Source: Cafeteria roenbergensis (taxonomy: Eukaryota > Sar > Bigyra > Bicosoecida > Cafeteriaceae). Taken from it: a DNA stretch of 64,000 bases. The position numbers and the translations under genes were made by a program. Below are positions 15,001 through 27,571 of this stretch, piece by piece (the first letter of the stretch is position 1; every line of letters begins with the position of its first letter). The stretch is from positions 620,001 through 684,000 of the forward strand of contig VLTN01000008.1 in NCBI GenBank assembly GCA_008330645.1, given 5' to 3'. The notes under the pieces were generated by a model. It did not search any database and was not told the DNA's origin. It saw only the letters and a program-made list of their open reading frames with translations.

Positions 15001-18000
15001 CCCTCCCTGGGCACAGCACCAGAACGCGCCCGCCATCGCCGCCATCGCCGCCTACCGTGACAGCTCCCGCGACGCGGCCCCCGGCGCCGACGCAGGCCAC
15101 GGCCACACGCTCGCTGGCAGGGCCACTGCCCACCAGCGCCCGCGCTGCCTGCTCCGAGCCGACGGACAGCTGTACGATGACGTCGTTCGAGTCGGAGGCG
15201 ACGTCGGCAGCGTCGACAACCGGCGCATCTGGTAGCACAAGCAGCGCTGACGAACCGAGAGCCACGGTGCCGCCGGCCTCAGCGGCGCTCAGACGGAACA
15301 GAAGCCCTGGCGCTTGGGCGCCGGAAGCGGTCGCGCCGCACGCAGCAGTGAAGCGACAGACGACTGACCCCGGCCCCACGCCAGCGGCAGCCGAGTACTC
15401 CGCCGGGAGCTCCTCGCACCCGCTGAGGACGGCGCCCTGGTCGGCAGAGCCGCTGGGATGACTCGCGAGGCTGCAAGCCAGCCCAGGGACCGACCTGCCC
15501 TCGGCAGCGGCAGCCGCCGCCCTGAGCCAGCTTGCAGACGCAGACGACGTCACGGGCAGCGCAACCGTCGTGCCTTCCGCCGGAGCTGCCACAGCCAGCA
15601 CGTCACCAGCCGCAGGGCCAGCGGTCGATGAGGAGGAGGCGGTAGTGGCGGCGGCTCCGGCTGCGGTGGCATCACCGCCGGCCCCCGGCCACAGCCAGGC
15701 AGAGGCGTAGTCCGACACGGACGACAGCTCCTCCTCCTCGGCCGCGCACCCCAGCTCGCTCGAGGCAAGCAGAGCCCGCACCCGCACGCTTGATGGCAGA
15801 GCCGAAACGGCGGTGCCAGACTCGGCAGAGCCGACTACAGATGCGGGCAGCGCTGCACAGGACACGACAGCGCAGCCGCCTCCGGCGCAGCTCGGGAACA
15901 CCTCGGCCCGCGTGCACAGCGGCCCGCTTGGAAGCACCCACTGGCAGAGCGCGCCGGAGGAGCCGGCGGCCACCGCGACCACGGCAGCCAGAGGTGCCGC
16001 GTCGGCGGTGCCCGCCGCCGCCTCCAGCCGCAGCAGCTTGCGTCCCGGCCCCAGCCACAGCGCGGACGGGTCGACCAAGCTCGCGGCCGGCGCAACGACG
16101 GAGACCAGGTCGGCCTCCGCGGCAGGATCCGGAAGGGTCGAGGGGTGCCACTGCGCGGCCGCGCCGGCCAGCGCCGTCTGGTCGAGCGACGCGGCGTCGG
16201 TCCCGCTGAGCAGAGCCAGCCGCAGCCGACGCACCGCGGGCGCAGCGGCCCGCCCTTCGCCTGAAGCCGGTGCGGCCGCTCCCGGGACGGGGCACTGGAA
16301 CCCCCCGCCGTCGGCCTGCGCGCTGCTGGGCAGAGCCGGGGTGACGAGCCGAAGCGCGCAGGCTCCCAGAGGGCCCTCGCACCAAAGGCAGCTCGCGCCT
16401 GCCCGGGCCAGGGCCCCGTCCGTAGGCGCAACTCGCAGCTCCACCGGCGCCGGCCGGGCTGCGTCGAGCAGAAGCGCGCCTGCGCGCGACACTGCCGGGC
16501 CACCCGCCGACGTGGCTGAGCCGTTGGCATCGACGACGGCAGTCGCAGACAGCACAAAGAGAACGGTCACGGAGGGCGATCCTTCCGGGCAGAGTGCGAC
16601 CTCGTGCTCCGGGCCCGATGGCAGCTCGGGGACCGCGCACACCTGCACCGCGGCCGACGACGCGCCCTCCGTCGACGAGGCCACCTGCAGAGCCGCGGCG
16701 CCCGCGCACACCACCTCGGTGGCGGACACCCAGAGAGCGCCGCCCGCATGCGCGCAGCCCCGCGCGCCGCACGCGAGGCACGACAAGGCGCCCCGCGCCC
16801 CGTCAGCTGACTCGAAGGCCCCGCTGAGGCGCAGCTGCGCCGCCGCGGCGGCGGCAGAGCCGCGGGCCGATCCCTCCGGCAGAGCCAGGAGCACGCTGGG
16901 CGACACCGCCGACGCCAGCACCGCAGGCCGCAGCACAAGCAGCGGCGCCGGCCCCGCGCGCGACACGGCTGCCCCGGGCAGGGCCCACTCCACGCGGCAG
17001 GCGAAGCCGCTTCCCCGCGCTGCCGGCTCCGGTGCCGACGAGCGCGCGGCCGCCACGGCCTCGGGCAGCGCCGCAGTCATCACGCGGGACCCGGAGCGTG
17101 ACACCGCGCTGGTGGCAGTGACGTTGCCGGTGCAGCGGAAGCGCAGGGCAGGCAGGGGCCCGGTCCACACCGGCTCAACGGACTCGGACACGGCGAAACG
17201 AACCGCCGCGTGTCCCATGGCAGCGACGGAAGCCACAGGCGGAATGGTGCGAGCCGGCAGAGCCAGCGGAACGGACACGAGCGACCCGCCGGGCGCCCCG
17301 CGAACCTCAGCCGAGACTGTCAGGGCAGCGCCGCACGCCCACACCGGGGACGCCGCGGCAGGAACGCTGCACGTGAGAGACGCCCCCGTGGCGGGGCCCG
17401 TGGCAGCGGCCAGCGTGGTCTCGCTTGTGCCGGGGCACCCGAACCGGCACGCCCTCGACCCTTCCAGGCCCGCCACGGATGCGGCCGCGGCCTCCTCCGT
17501 GATGCGGATTGTGATCCGGTCCTCTGCGGCGGCGCCCTCGCAGGCGTCGCAGTCGGGGACAGCCTCAAGCGGCGTCGAGGCGCGCGAGGTGCGCTCTGCC
17601 ACGGCCGCCGCCGGCTCTACCGAAGTCGCGTTGAGAACGAGCGACGCCAGAGCGACGCTCCGGGCGCTGTTGGGGACGTCCTCCGCCACAGTCTCTCGAG
17701 CCGCCCCGTCACGGCCCAGCGTCGCACCGTCGCGCTGGCTCAGCCAAACAGTTGCAAAGCCGCTGCCCCCTCCCTCACACAAGGGAGCCGCGCACTCGAC
17801 CCAGGCGGGCAGCGCGCTGCCAGCAGCCGGGCGGCGGAATGCTGCCGGCGAGCGCATCGCAGCGCCACGCCGCGCCAATCCAGCCCCCTCCCACACGCAG
17901 TCCAGCCGCAGGGCCGGCGGCAACACAGCCGGAGCCGGCGACGCCCCGGGCGCGGCCAGGGCCAGCCGGGCCAAGGACCCGCATGCCACCGGCTCCGTCA

Positions 18001-20585
18001 CGGGGGCAAGGCGCGGCTCTGCCACGGCCTCCATGTGGAGGTCGGCAGCAGCAGCGGCAGGCGCCGGGAGGAGCACTGCGGGCGCGTCGAGCCGCCAAGC
18101 GGCCCGCAGCAGCAGCGGCCCTGGCCGCAGCGCCGCAGCGCTCGCTGCCGCCGGGAGGTGAGCTGATGCTGTCAGCACTGACACCTGCAGCGCGGACGGC
18201 TCCAGCGAGCCAACCGCTTCCACGCCTGCATCGGCAGTGACGGTGGCGGCAGGGCCGGTGGCGGCGGGGCCAGCGGCGGCGGGGGGGGGCGCCGGCCCGG
18301 ACCAGACCGCGCGAACCGATGCGGGGAGCTCGAGCACCGGCTCTGCCTCGCCCGGCAGGCGCAGCTCGAGCGCCAGCCTCAGCGGCGTGGACCGGTTGGC
18401 TGCCAGCCGGCGGAGCCACGCGGCCGGGGCAGCCGTGGCGAGCGTGACGGTCAGCGTCGAGGCCCGGCCCAAAACCAGCACCGACCCCGTCACGGCCTGC
18501 GCCGTCACCGGAGGCAGCAGCACGGCCGGGGCCCAGCTGGGGTCTGCGGCGGAGCCAGCGGAGCGGCCCGCCAGCGCGGCCAAGAGTCGCTGCGTGGCGC
18601 CCGCTGCCGCCACCGACGCTGCCTGCAAGGCTGCCCCGACGTCAACGTCGGCTGCCGCCAGCATCACCGGCAGAGCTGCAGCGCACGCCTTGCTCGGCGC
18701 GACTGAGCCTGGGGCGCAACGCGCCCACGGTGCGAGCGTGTGCCCGCCAAAGACACCCGAAAGCGCGCCGGCGGACGGGACCGCGTCAAGCGCCTCGGGG
18801 ATGGGGCACAGCCACGACGCGGCGTCGCTCACCGCCGGAGCGACGCGCCCTCCCACAACGCACAGCATGCCGCCAGATCCGACAACTGGCAAGGTATCAT
18901 GCAGAGCCCGAACGGCCAGCTTGGATCCTTCCGACACCACCCCCAGCGCGGAAGCCGGCTCCGCCGCCGCGGACGCTTGCACGGCCACGGCCAGGCTGGC
19001 AGCGCCGGCAACGTCGAGCCGGACGGTCAGGCGAGACCGCAGCCCCGCGCCGCGCAGCCCGGCACCGGCGCACGGACAGAAGACGCCGACGGACCCGTTG
19101 CGCTCCGCGAGCACGCCAGCCACTGACGTCGCTGCCGGCGCCGCCGCAAGCGGCTCGAACACGCAAAGCGCGGTCGGCAGAGGCGAGCCCTTCCCACACG
19201 CGCTCCAGCCCCTCGGCAGAGCCGCGCCGGCCGGACCCTGCGGAGAGGCCGGCGCGGCGCCGCAGTCGGCCATGCCTGGAATCAGGAACGGCCCTGCAGA
19301 GCCGGCAGAGCCCCCCGCAGGGCAGTGCAGGCGGGTGTCGGGCCCGCACTGCAGGGCCCCGCTGCCGCTGCCGGCGCTCACGACGCGGAGGGCGGCGGCC
19401 TCAAGCACGGACGCCCGGCGGCCCCGCAGCACCACCAGCGACGCCAGCAGCACGCTGCCCGCGGCTGCGTCTGCGCCGCTCCTCGGGCTGGCTGGGCAGA
19501 GCACCCGCCCGTCGTCCTCCACCGCGAGCGGGGACGCCAGCTCGGCCGACCCGATGGCGCACAGGATCCGGATCCTTCCATCCGCAAGCGCCGCGGCAGA
19601 GCCGTTGACCCCGGCCGAGGCGTCTCCCGGGAGAGCTGCGCCGCCTCCGGGAAGGCCAGACACGGTGAAGACCACGACGGCGTCGGCCGACGCAGCGCCT
19701 GCCGGGAGGGCGCGCGGCTCAACGCCAACGATGGCGAGGGGGACGCGCGGCTCTGCCCCGGCAGCCATATCGAGGCGGATGGCAGGCTCGCTGTCTGGCA
19801 GAGCCTGCTCCCCCACCGCGACGGCGACGCGGCCGGGCTGCCAGCTCGAGCGCGCCGCGCCGGCGAGCGGCCCCGAAGCAGCCAGCTCTGCCAGCTCTGC
19901 AGGGTCGCTGCACGGGGGGCCTCCGAACACGCGCAGGTCGTCGAGGAGCCCGGCGGCGTCCGAGGCGTCAGCGAGCGCGCGGAAGGCGGCCAGCGCGCCC
20001 GGAGGGGCGAACATGCCGCAGGCTGCGGCGGGCGTGCCGGCGCCCACGATGAGGCCTCGGCGCACGGCCAGGGCCGACGCCACCGCCCCGCTGCACTCGT
20101 CCTCCGCCCCTGGGCCGTCAGCCGACCCCGGGCAGAGCGATGCCGTTCGCACGTCGATGGTGAGCAGCCCCTCCCCTGAGGTGGCGTTGGGACCAAGCCC
20201 GCGCTCGGCGGCGTCGGGATCCTCCACCTCCGCCCCGAGCAGCACAGACACGCCGCGCCCCGACGGCGGCGGCCCGGGAACAAACAGCGACGACGATGAC
20301 GAGGACGACGACGACGAGGACCCCGCAGGGCCGGAAAGAGACCCTGGCGAGGCAAGGCGCAGGCCGATCGCAAGAGCAGCCGACACCCTGCCGGCGCCGT
20401 CCGCCGAGCTGCACCGCAGCGGGCCCGGCATCGCCCCGGCAGAGCCGTGAGTCTGCAAGGCGCTGGCCAGAGCCTGGCGGCTTGCGTCGGCGGCGGACGC
20501 GAGCCAGTCGGCGTCCCACGCCGCGAGCGGCGACTCCGCCGCCGCAACTGCAACCACCCCGTCCACGACAGCCGCGCCGCCAGCA

Positions 20586-20624
<39 letters not shown>

Positions 20625-23548
20625 CCCACCGTGAGGCGGAGCTGCCCGTCAGCGGCCCCTCCCCGGGCAAGCCTCGCCGCGGCGCCGACGCGCTCGCCGC
20701 GCACCGCCGTCTCCGTGCCCGCCGGCGCCGGTCCGACCGCGCACAGCCGCACTTCTGCCAGCGGTGGCAGAGCTGCGTTCCCAGCGGCGGGCCGCAGCAC
20801 CCGCACCTCTGCCGCCAGCGGCCTCGCGTCCGTGACGGCCCCGTCCATCGCGTCGGCAGCCGGAAGCAGCGGCAGCACCGACGGCCCCTCGCCCGCGCAG
20901 CGGGGCACCACGCGGTCTGTAGCGCCAGACACGCCCTGCAGGGCCGATACAAGCAGAGCGCCTTCGCCTGCAGAGGCGACCAGGCTTCTCAGGTCGAGGC
21001 CGCAGGCGGCAGCGGGGAGGCTGCCGTTCCCGCCCAGACACACAGCCACGGCCGGCGGCAGCTCCGCCAGCCCCGCGAGCAGCAGGGCCGAGGCGCCGTC
21101 GGCGGATAGATCGATGGTCGCGCCGCCGCGGGGTCCGGCGCGCACCGACCAGGCGTCCGACGCAGGGAGCGACGCGGCGACGGCGCACCTCCGCGGGAGC
21201 GGCAGCGGGAGGCGGACATCGGTCGGCGCCCCGAGAGCAAGGCGCAGCCGGGCGGCGGTGGCCTCACTGCTGGCCTCGCCGGCGCCGGGCACGGCCGCGA
21301 GCAGCGGCCGCAGCCGCGGAAGCACCGCCTCCGCCACTCGCCAGCGCACGGCGACTGCCACGGCCGACGCCGCGGACGACGCTCCGCCGGAGAGCGAAAC
21401 CGCCGCCACGGCCGGCTCGCCGGGGCCCCCCTGCCCCGCGCTCACGTCGACGGACGACCCGCCGGAGGTCAGCCTGACGCGGCCTACGGCGGCTGGCAGC
21501 AGCGACGACAGCCCCGCGCTGCCAGCCCCCGGCGAGGAGGCCGAGGCCGCCGCCGCCGACGACGACGCGCCGATGCGAACGACAGCCTCGCTGCCGCAGT
21601 CCCCGGCGTCTGGCAGACGCCCACCCGGCAGAGCCGCTTCCGGCAGAGCCACCGGCACCATGGCGTCCCTGTCCGCCTCGGCCACCAGCTCCTGCCCCCG
21701 CAGCAGCCGCATGCGGCGGCCGGACCACTGCGCGCGGAGCACCTGCCCCTCGCCCCGCTGCGACGGCAGCGCCCACAGCTGCCCGGGCGTCCACACGTGC
21801 CAGCCGCCGCCCCTGCCTCCAGCAGCGCCGGTGCCGGTGCCGGCGCCGCCCGCAGCGCCGCCCGCCCCGCCGGTCAGCGGCAGCCGTACCGTCAGTCGGC
21901 CGGCCGCGCCCGCGTCGCCGGTTCCGTTGCCGCCCGCTCGAGGCACCAGCTCCAGCCGCCAGTCCGGGCCGCGCTGGGGGGCGCTGTCGCCGCACCCGCG
22001 CTCCGCGAGAGTCCACGCGCAGGAGGCCGCGCGCCCATCCGAGGCGCAGGCTTCCATAGCGCCTGGCCGCAGCCACACCTCCGCCTCCACACTCTGCCAC
22101 TCAGAGGGGCCGGCGGGGCCGTCGCGCGAGCCGCCGCTGTCGCCCGCAGCGGTGGCTGGGGCAGCCGTGCCCGCCTGCACCAGCGGCCCCTCAAGCTCCA
22201 GCCACGCCGCGCCGTGCAGCGGCAGAGCTGCGCCCGCCGAGCCACCGGCAGCGGCCTCCGCTGCCCGAACCAGGTCCAGGTCCAGGGCAGAGCCAGTCTC
22301 CGCAGCGCCGCTGCCATGAGCGGCGCTAGCTGCCTCGAGCGCCAGGCCGGCCGGGGCGGCGGCGCTGGCGGCGTGGCCGGCAGCGAGGCCGGCCACCGCC
22401 AGCCGCAGCGGCGGGTCGGGCGCCTGAAGCCACCGCCAGGACCCCAGCGACGCAGTGTCCAGGGCGGATCCCAGCAGAGTCACTTCATCAATCGCCCCAC
22501 GGAAGGCAGCCAGAGGGCCCTGGTCGCCCGCGGCCCCGCCGCCGGCGCCGCTGGTCGGGGCGCAGGCCCCTGCCTGCACGCCGCCGAAGCGGAGCCGCCC
22601 GTCGGCAGAGCTATTGCCGGCAGAGCCGCCTGCGCCGGCAGGGCCGCACGCACGGACCATGCCCACCACAGGATCGGCGCGCATGCGAGCAACGCTGGCG
22701 ACGGCGGCGGCAGCGCCGTCCACGGCCGCGCTAACAGTTCCGTCCGCCGCGTACGACGCAGCAACGAAGCGCCAGCTGGAGGTGACGTCGCCGATGCCAG
22801 CCGCTGCCGGGGACGTCTGGGACGGCACCAGCACCAGGCCCCACAGCTCGGAAGGGTCACTGCCCCCTGGTGTGCCTGGCGAGGCGCCGCCGACGCCGGC
22901 AGCGGCAGCGGCAGCGGCAGCGGCAACGGTGTTGGCCGGCAGAGGCCTGGCCAGCGGGGCAACGACGGCGTAACCGCCAGCCGGCCCGGGCAGCGCCGCC
23001 CTGGCCGCGCGACGCTCCGCCGGCGGGTGTGACGGCGTTCCCACCGCCACCAGCGCTCCCCACTCCCCAGTCGACCGGAGCACGCAAGCGCCGCGAGCGT
23101 CGCCGCCGGGCCCCACAGCAGCGACAGCACACTCCCAGGCCTCCGGGGAGCCGGCTGCGGTGCCGCCGCCGCCGGACCACGAGGCCCACAAGCCGAGCGA
23201 CGCGGCGGGCAGAGCCCTCCCGACCGCAAGAGTGCCCGAGGGCGAGACCGCGCCGCCGCCGAACCAGAGCGCCCTTCCCACGACGCCGGTTGCGCCCGCC
23301 GAGAGGGGGAAGGCGGGCTCCGCCGCGGAGGCGGCTTCAAAGTCCCAGCGACCCAGGATCGGGCCCAGCGGCGCTGACGCCGGAGTCTGGGTTGGGCTGG
23401 ACGCAACGGCGCCTGTCATGGCTGTCGCTGATGCGGCTGGCGCGAGGGCCGCCGCTGCCAGGACGAGGAGGGCCACAGCCGCGGCTGCTGCGCGGGGAGC
23501 GCGGGCAGCCCGTCGGCTGCGATGGCGAGATAGCGGGATCGCGCGCAT
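1..23548 (-). CDS. Giant secreted/surface protein with LamG-like and IPT/TIG-like domains (3' end outside window)
   Basis: The minus frame starting at ATG 23548 has no stop down to the left edge, giving at least 7,849 codons in one exon. It opens with basic residues and a hydrophobic run (AVALLVLAAAALAPAASA), a clear signal peptide. An in-frame ATG at 23419 would lose that peptide, so 23548 is preferred. Residues about 60-390 look like a LamG/concanavalin-A jelly roll, with GRWDFEA near the start, WRFVAASYAADG in the middle and FRGAIDEVTLLGSAL at the end. A second LamG-like unit follows at about 440-640 (AWLELEGPLV, VLRAQWSGRRMRLL). Much of the rest consists of Cys-poor beta-type segments. 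Several have the IPT/TIG pattern, for example V.VS.DGG.SF and VLCRFGGSA near the left edge and YSMSVSLDGGVAF near 14240. Poly-Ser and poly-Ala tracts interrupt it. It is probably a cell-surface adhesin-like protein. The C-terminus, which could hold a membrane anchor, is not visible. Confidence 0.85.
20586..20624. repeat. GAC trinucleotide tract (13 copies) coding poly-Ser
   Basis: A perfect run of 13 GAC triplets lies on the plus strand and reads as consecutive TCG serine codons in the giant minus-strand gene. A shorter, imperfect run of the same type is at about 20287-20322. These are likely flexible linkers and potentially length-variable. Confidence 0.8.
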
Positions 23549-24709
23549 GGCGGCAACAGCCGCAGGAGGGCCGCCCAAGCCCTCGAGGGAGCGCGCGCTG
23601 AAGGCAGACAGCGCGACCGGTGGCGGTTGCGCGCGCGCGCGCCTTGCGGCTCCCAATGCCGCTGGCCCCAGTCGCACAGGCGGGGCCGAGCGATTTGCGA
23701 GCTTGGCCAAGCGAACTGCACCCAGCTTGTCTGCGAATCCGGCGGGCCGGGCGGCCGAGCGAGGCGAAGAGGAGGCGGGGAGCGAGGTGGGGGGGAGGCA
23801 CGCAGGTGAAGCAGGGGGGGGGAGCAGCGCGGCCGAGGAGCTGACGTGGCGACAGGGCGGGCTGTCACGCACCGGCTCCTGGAAGGGCGGGCAGGAGCGC
23901 GGGCGCCACGGCAATGGAGCCGGCCCGGCCGTGGGCGGCGGCAGGGCGCGGGGTGAGGGGGCGGACGGCGCAGCGCGGTGCGCAGGCCGCCGGGCAGCTT
24001 CAGCGGACGATTCGCCTGACGCCACCCGACGGGTCCGCTGGCCGGAGACTGCGTCACGAGCCAGGCGCGCTGCGGCTCGCCGATGCCTCGCTTTCCGGCC
24101 AGGCAAGGCGCTCTGGGGGCCCGAGCCCGAGCAGTCGAATTTTGAGCAGAGGCGGGTCGCTCGCAGCGGCGGCAGGCCCGTGGGCGAGGGGCGGGGGCGT
24201 AAAGCACAGCCAAGGCTTGCCCCGCCGCGAGTTTGTCGCGTCAGCGCCGTGTTGCGCGCCCTGGCAGGGGACGGTGGCTGGCCTATGGCGGCGTCCCCTG
24301 CCCCGGCGGCTGGCGAGGGCGCAAACCAGCTGCTCCGGCCCGGTTTACCGCCTGCACAGGGACTGCTCTCGGGGCTGGGCGCTCCGGATGTCTCAGCCCG
24401 CGGGCCGGGGCCCTGTCTGGGAGGCGGACTCACGCGTTCGCGGCCTTGGTCGCAGGTGAGCGGCGGTGCACGGCTGGACTAGCCGGCCATTTTGCCCCCC
24501 AACGCGGGGCCGGCTCTGCCCGCCGAGTTGCTGTGAATGAGCGAGAACCGCAGCTGCTCCCTTGCCGCGCAGCACCGTGCTCTGGCGGCTCTCCCCCGCT
24601 TCGCTTTCGGGGTCAGGCGCCCCGCAAGACCGACGCCGTCTGATCCAGCCCGGCCTGGCCGCAGGGAGGCCCCTGCAGTCCGGGCAGCGGCTTCTTCGCA
24701 GTTTTCGCC
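23549..24709. promoter_or_regulatory. Intergenic interval between two divergent genes
   Basis: These 1.16 kb separate the divergent starts of the giant gene (minus) and the kinase-like gene (plus), so both promoters should lie here. It contains a short alternating GC run near 23630 and a G run near 23810. I see no TATA-like element and no credible coding exon; the open frames look like chance frames of GC-rich DNA. Confidence 0.45.
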
Positions 24710-27571
24710 ATGTCGTTTGGACACATCCTGCTGCCAATGCACGGCCTCAAGGCCCTGAGCGACGTGCTTGGCCGGGCCGAGCCGGCCCTGTCGGCGCCAG
24801 CGTTCAGGAGTTTGCGCGTGGGGCCGGAGGCGGCCCCCGTAGGCATGGCGGGCATGGTGAGCGGCGCTGCCAGCAGCGAGCGTTGCAGGTCACCGACTCT
24901 CGCTCGCCTGAGTTGCTGGTGCCGCGCTCCTGGCTCGGCAATGGCTGTCGTTGTCCTGCCAGGGCACCGGCTCCGCCGTCCGCTCCGTGTTGCGCTCTCG
25001 GGCTCGCGGACGCTGGGCATGAGCTGCATGGCTTGCGCAAGCGCTCGGGGCATTGCTGCGGGAAAGAACCTTTTGCGGAGCAACTCGCTGCGGCTTGCTC
25101 GCTTTGGCTGACCAGCGCACCGTCCCCCGGCCGATCGGCTTCGTTTCGTCGCCTGCTTGCCTGCCATGATGCGCTGCCCGCACGCCTCGTTTACGGCTCA
25201 TCTCCTGCGCAGCCTGCTGGGCTCTTTGCCGGTGTGGCCGTCACGGACACGGGCACGGGCACTTCTCGCAGCCTGCTGGTCAAAGTGATGCACGGCATGT
25301 GGACCGACAACCTGTTGGAGGTTAGTGCAGTTTCAGCCGCGGCCCTCTGTTTGTTGCTGTGTTGGCGCCTTCCCCCTGGCGTTGCGAGCACGCGCGCTCC
25401 CTTGGCGAGGTCGGCTGCGCCATATCCGCCGCGCACCTGCAACCCACCCCACATGGCTTGCTTGCTCATCGCGGCTTGGCGTGGTCCCCTCGCAGTCTGC
25501 CCCGCTTCTGTGCAACGAGCTCCTCCGCACCGGACACTTGCTGCTGTTGCGAGCGCCCATCTACAGGGCGGTCTTCCCCGTCGCCTGTCCCCGGGGCGCC
25601 GGTTGCGGGCTCGCCATTTCCCCTGGAACCGTGACCCTAGAAGACTGCTTTCTGACGGGTGCGCTTGCTCGGGGTGGCCCCGAGGCCACCATCGGCGCCA
25701 TCGTGCTCGTGCTTGAGGCCGTCTCGAGCATGCACGCGATCGGGGCGACGCACGGCGACATCCGCCCCGATAAGTTGGTGATTGCGAGGTACTCCGACGG
25801 CGTCAAGCTGGTCTTTGCCGACGCAGCCACTTGCCGCTTCGCGTTTGAGCCCCTCGCCGATGCGGACTTCAATGGCTACTACACTCGCGGGGACTGGACC
25901 GAGCACAAGCCTTGCAGGCCCGAATCGTCGGGCGCCCGCCGGCGCCTTCGGGGCGAAGTGTTCGGTCCGCTCGCTTGCGGGCCCGAGCCAACGACTCGCA
26001 CGGCCATGGGCGGCTGCGGCAACGACTTTTGCAGCGGGCCTCAAGGCTGTCGCGGCTGCTGCTCGCCCTGCTCGGACCTGGCCATGTCAGACGACGTGAC
26101 GCTTGGCTCGCGCTCCCCTGTCGAGGAAGCCATGTACGGCACCGTCTACGATGACTGCGTCCTTGGCTCCGGCGCGTCGGACGGTGCGCGGCACGCCGCC
26201 GAGGTGTGCATGCTCGACGGACCCCGCGACGGCCCCGAGGGCGTCGCAGCCCCTCGTGCCGACGACCGGCGGCAGAGCCGGGAGTACGACCAGCACGGGC
26301 GCGCCGGCAGGTCTTCGGGTCGCCCCAGCGGTGGACCCGGCGGCGCAGCCGCGGCGGCGGCCATGGCCGGACCGCTGGGCCACGCAGGGCTGGCCCCCGC
26401 GCAGTCCGGCGCAGGCCTGCAGGGCGGCCCGGCCGATGCGGCTGGCGCCGCTGAACGCGACGTGCGCCAGGCGGCAGTGCGGCTGATGAAGGCGGCCGCC
26501 GGCGGAATTCCGCCCGCCACCGACGGCGGCGAGGCCCACTGGGTGCGGCGGCGCGTGGACGACTGCGGGGCCGGCACGACGTGCCTCCGGCTGCTCACGG
26601 CGAAGCGGCTGGCGCGGCCCGACGAGAGCGGCATCGCGGTGGAGCACTTGGAGCCGCACTCCAGCCTGGGGTACCAGCACCCGCGGTTCTGGGCGGCGCT
26701 GCTGCAGCTGTGGCACGACCAGTCGGAGCTGCTGTCGCTGCAGGCGCGGTCCACGGGCCGCCTGCTTCCCGACCTGATCCGCAGCCTGGTGGAGGCTGCC
26801 GACGGGCACATCAACGCGGACACGGCGCTGGGCCGCCTGACCGGCATGTTCGGGCAGCGAGGCGTGCAGGAGTGCGTGGACGCCGCATCCCGCGCCATGG
26901 CAGGGGCGCGCAGCCTGGAGACCGGCCACATGCCGGCCTGCATGGCTGGCGCCCTGTCCGACAGCCTGCGGCCCTCCGTGCAAGCGCAGTCGGTTGCGCC
27001 GCCTCGGGCACCCGCTGCAGCGGCGACGGAGCACATGGCCATCAGCAGCCCCTGCAGCGACCGCTCCGCTCGCTCCAGCAGCAGCTCTGCCGTGTTGGCC
27101 GAAGGCCCCGCCGCGGCCGCAGGTCGGTCTGCCGCGTGCGGCCTGCCGCCCATCCGGCAGCGCAGCCGCTTTCACGGCGCCGTGCTGTCGACGGGGTCGT
27201 CGTCCTCAACGACCTCGGCTGCCGCCGCAGCTGCGGCTGCGGCTGCGGCTGCGGCAGCGGCGCGCATGGCACAGAGCCACCTAGACGGTTTCGCGCCCCG
27301 CACCGCTGCCCCGCGCACTCCCGGCCCGGCGCCCAGCCGCGTGGCCAGCTCACCTTCCCCGCGCATCGTCGTGGCGGGCCCTCCCAGCACGCTGTCGGTG
27401 CGTCTGCACTTGCCATCGTCCGACTCGTCGCGCACCCCCCCGGTCTCGGCGCGGAGCCTGCCGGCCTTGGAAGCCGAGTCCTTCGACCTGGGCTTCCGCC
27501 CCAGGGCGTGGCACCCGGCGGACGAGACCAAGTTTGTCGCGGGCTGCGGCCCGGAGCCAACCAACCGCTGA
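24710..27571 (+). CDS. Protein-kinase-like protein, possibly Bub1-like, with degenerate catalytic motifs
   Basis: Best model is three exons: 24710-24856, 25213-25320 and 25496-27571, giving 776 residues with both introns in phase 0. Donors are GTGAGC and GTTAGT; acceptors are GCGCAG and CGCAG. Residues about 50-75 hold SRSLLVKVM, with K73 as the likely ATP-binding lysine. About 171 reads HGDIRPDKLVI, resembling the HGDIKPDN catalytic loop of Bub1 kinases, but the metal-binding Asn is Lys. The DFG position (about 194) reads DAA. A segment near residues 465-510 (HPRFWAALLQLWHD) could be the C-lobe end. A long low-complexity region and a poly-Ala run (near 27230) follow. The altered residues suggest a weak or inactive kinase. 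Bub1 kinship is a guess from the HGD motif. The first two exons are less certain than the third, and further introns within exon 3 cannot be excluded. Confidence 0.55.

Noticed and set aside
12633-15014. Minus-strand ORF of 793 codons in a second frame
   Set aside because: It overlaps the giant gene out of frame and is Arg/Gly-rich; the signal peptide, LamG and TIG patterns all lie in the other frame.
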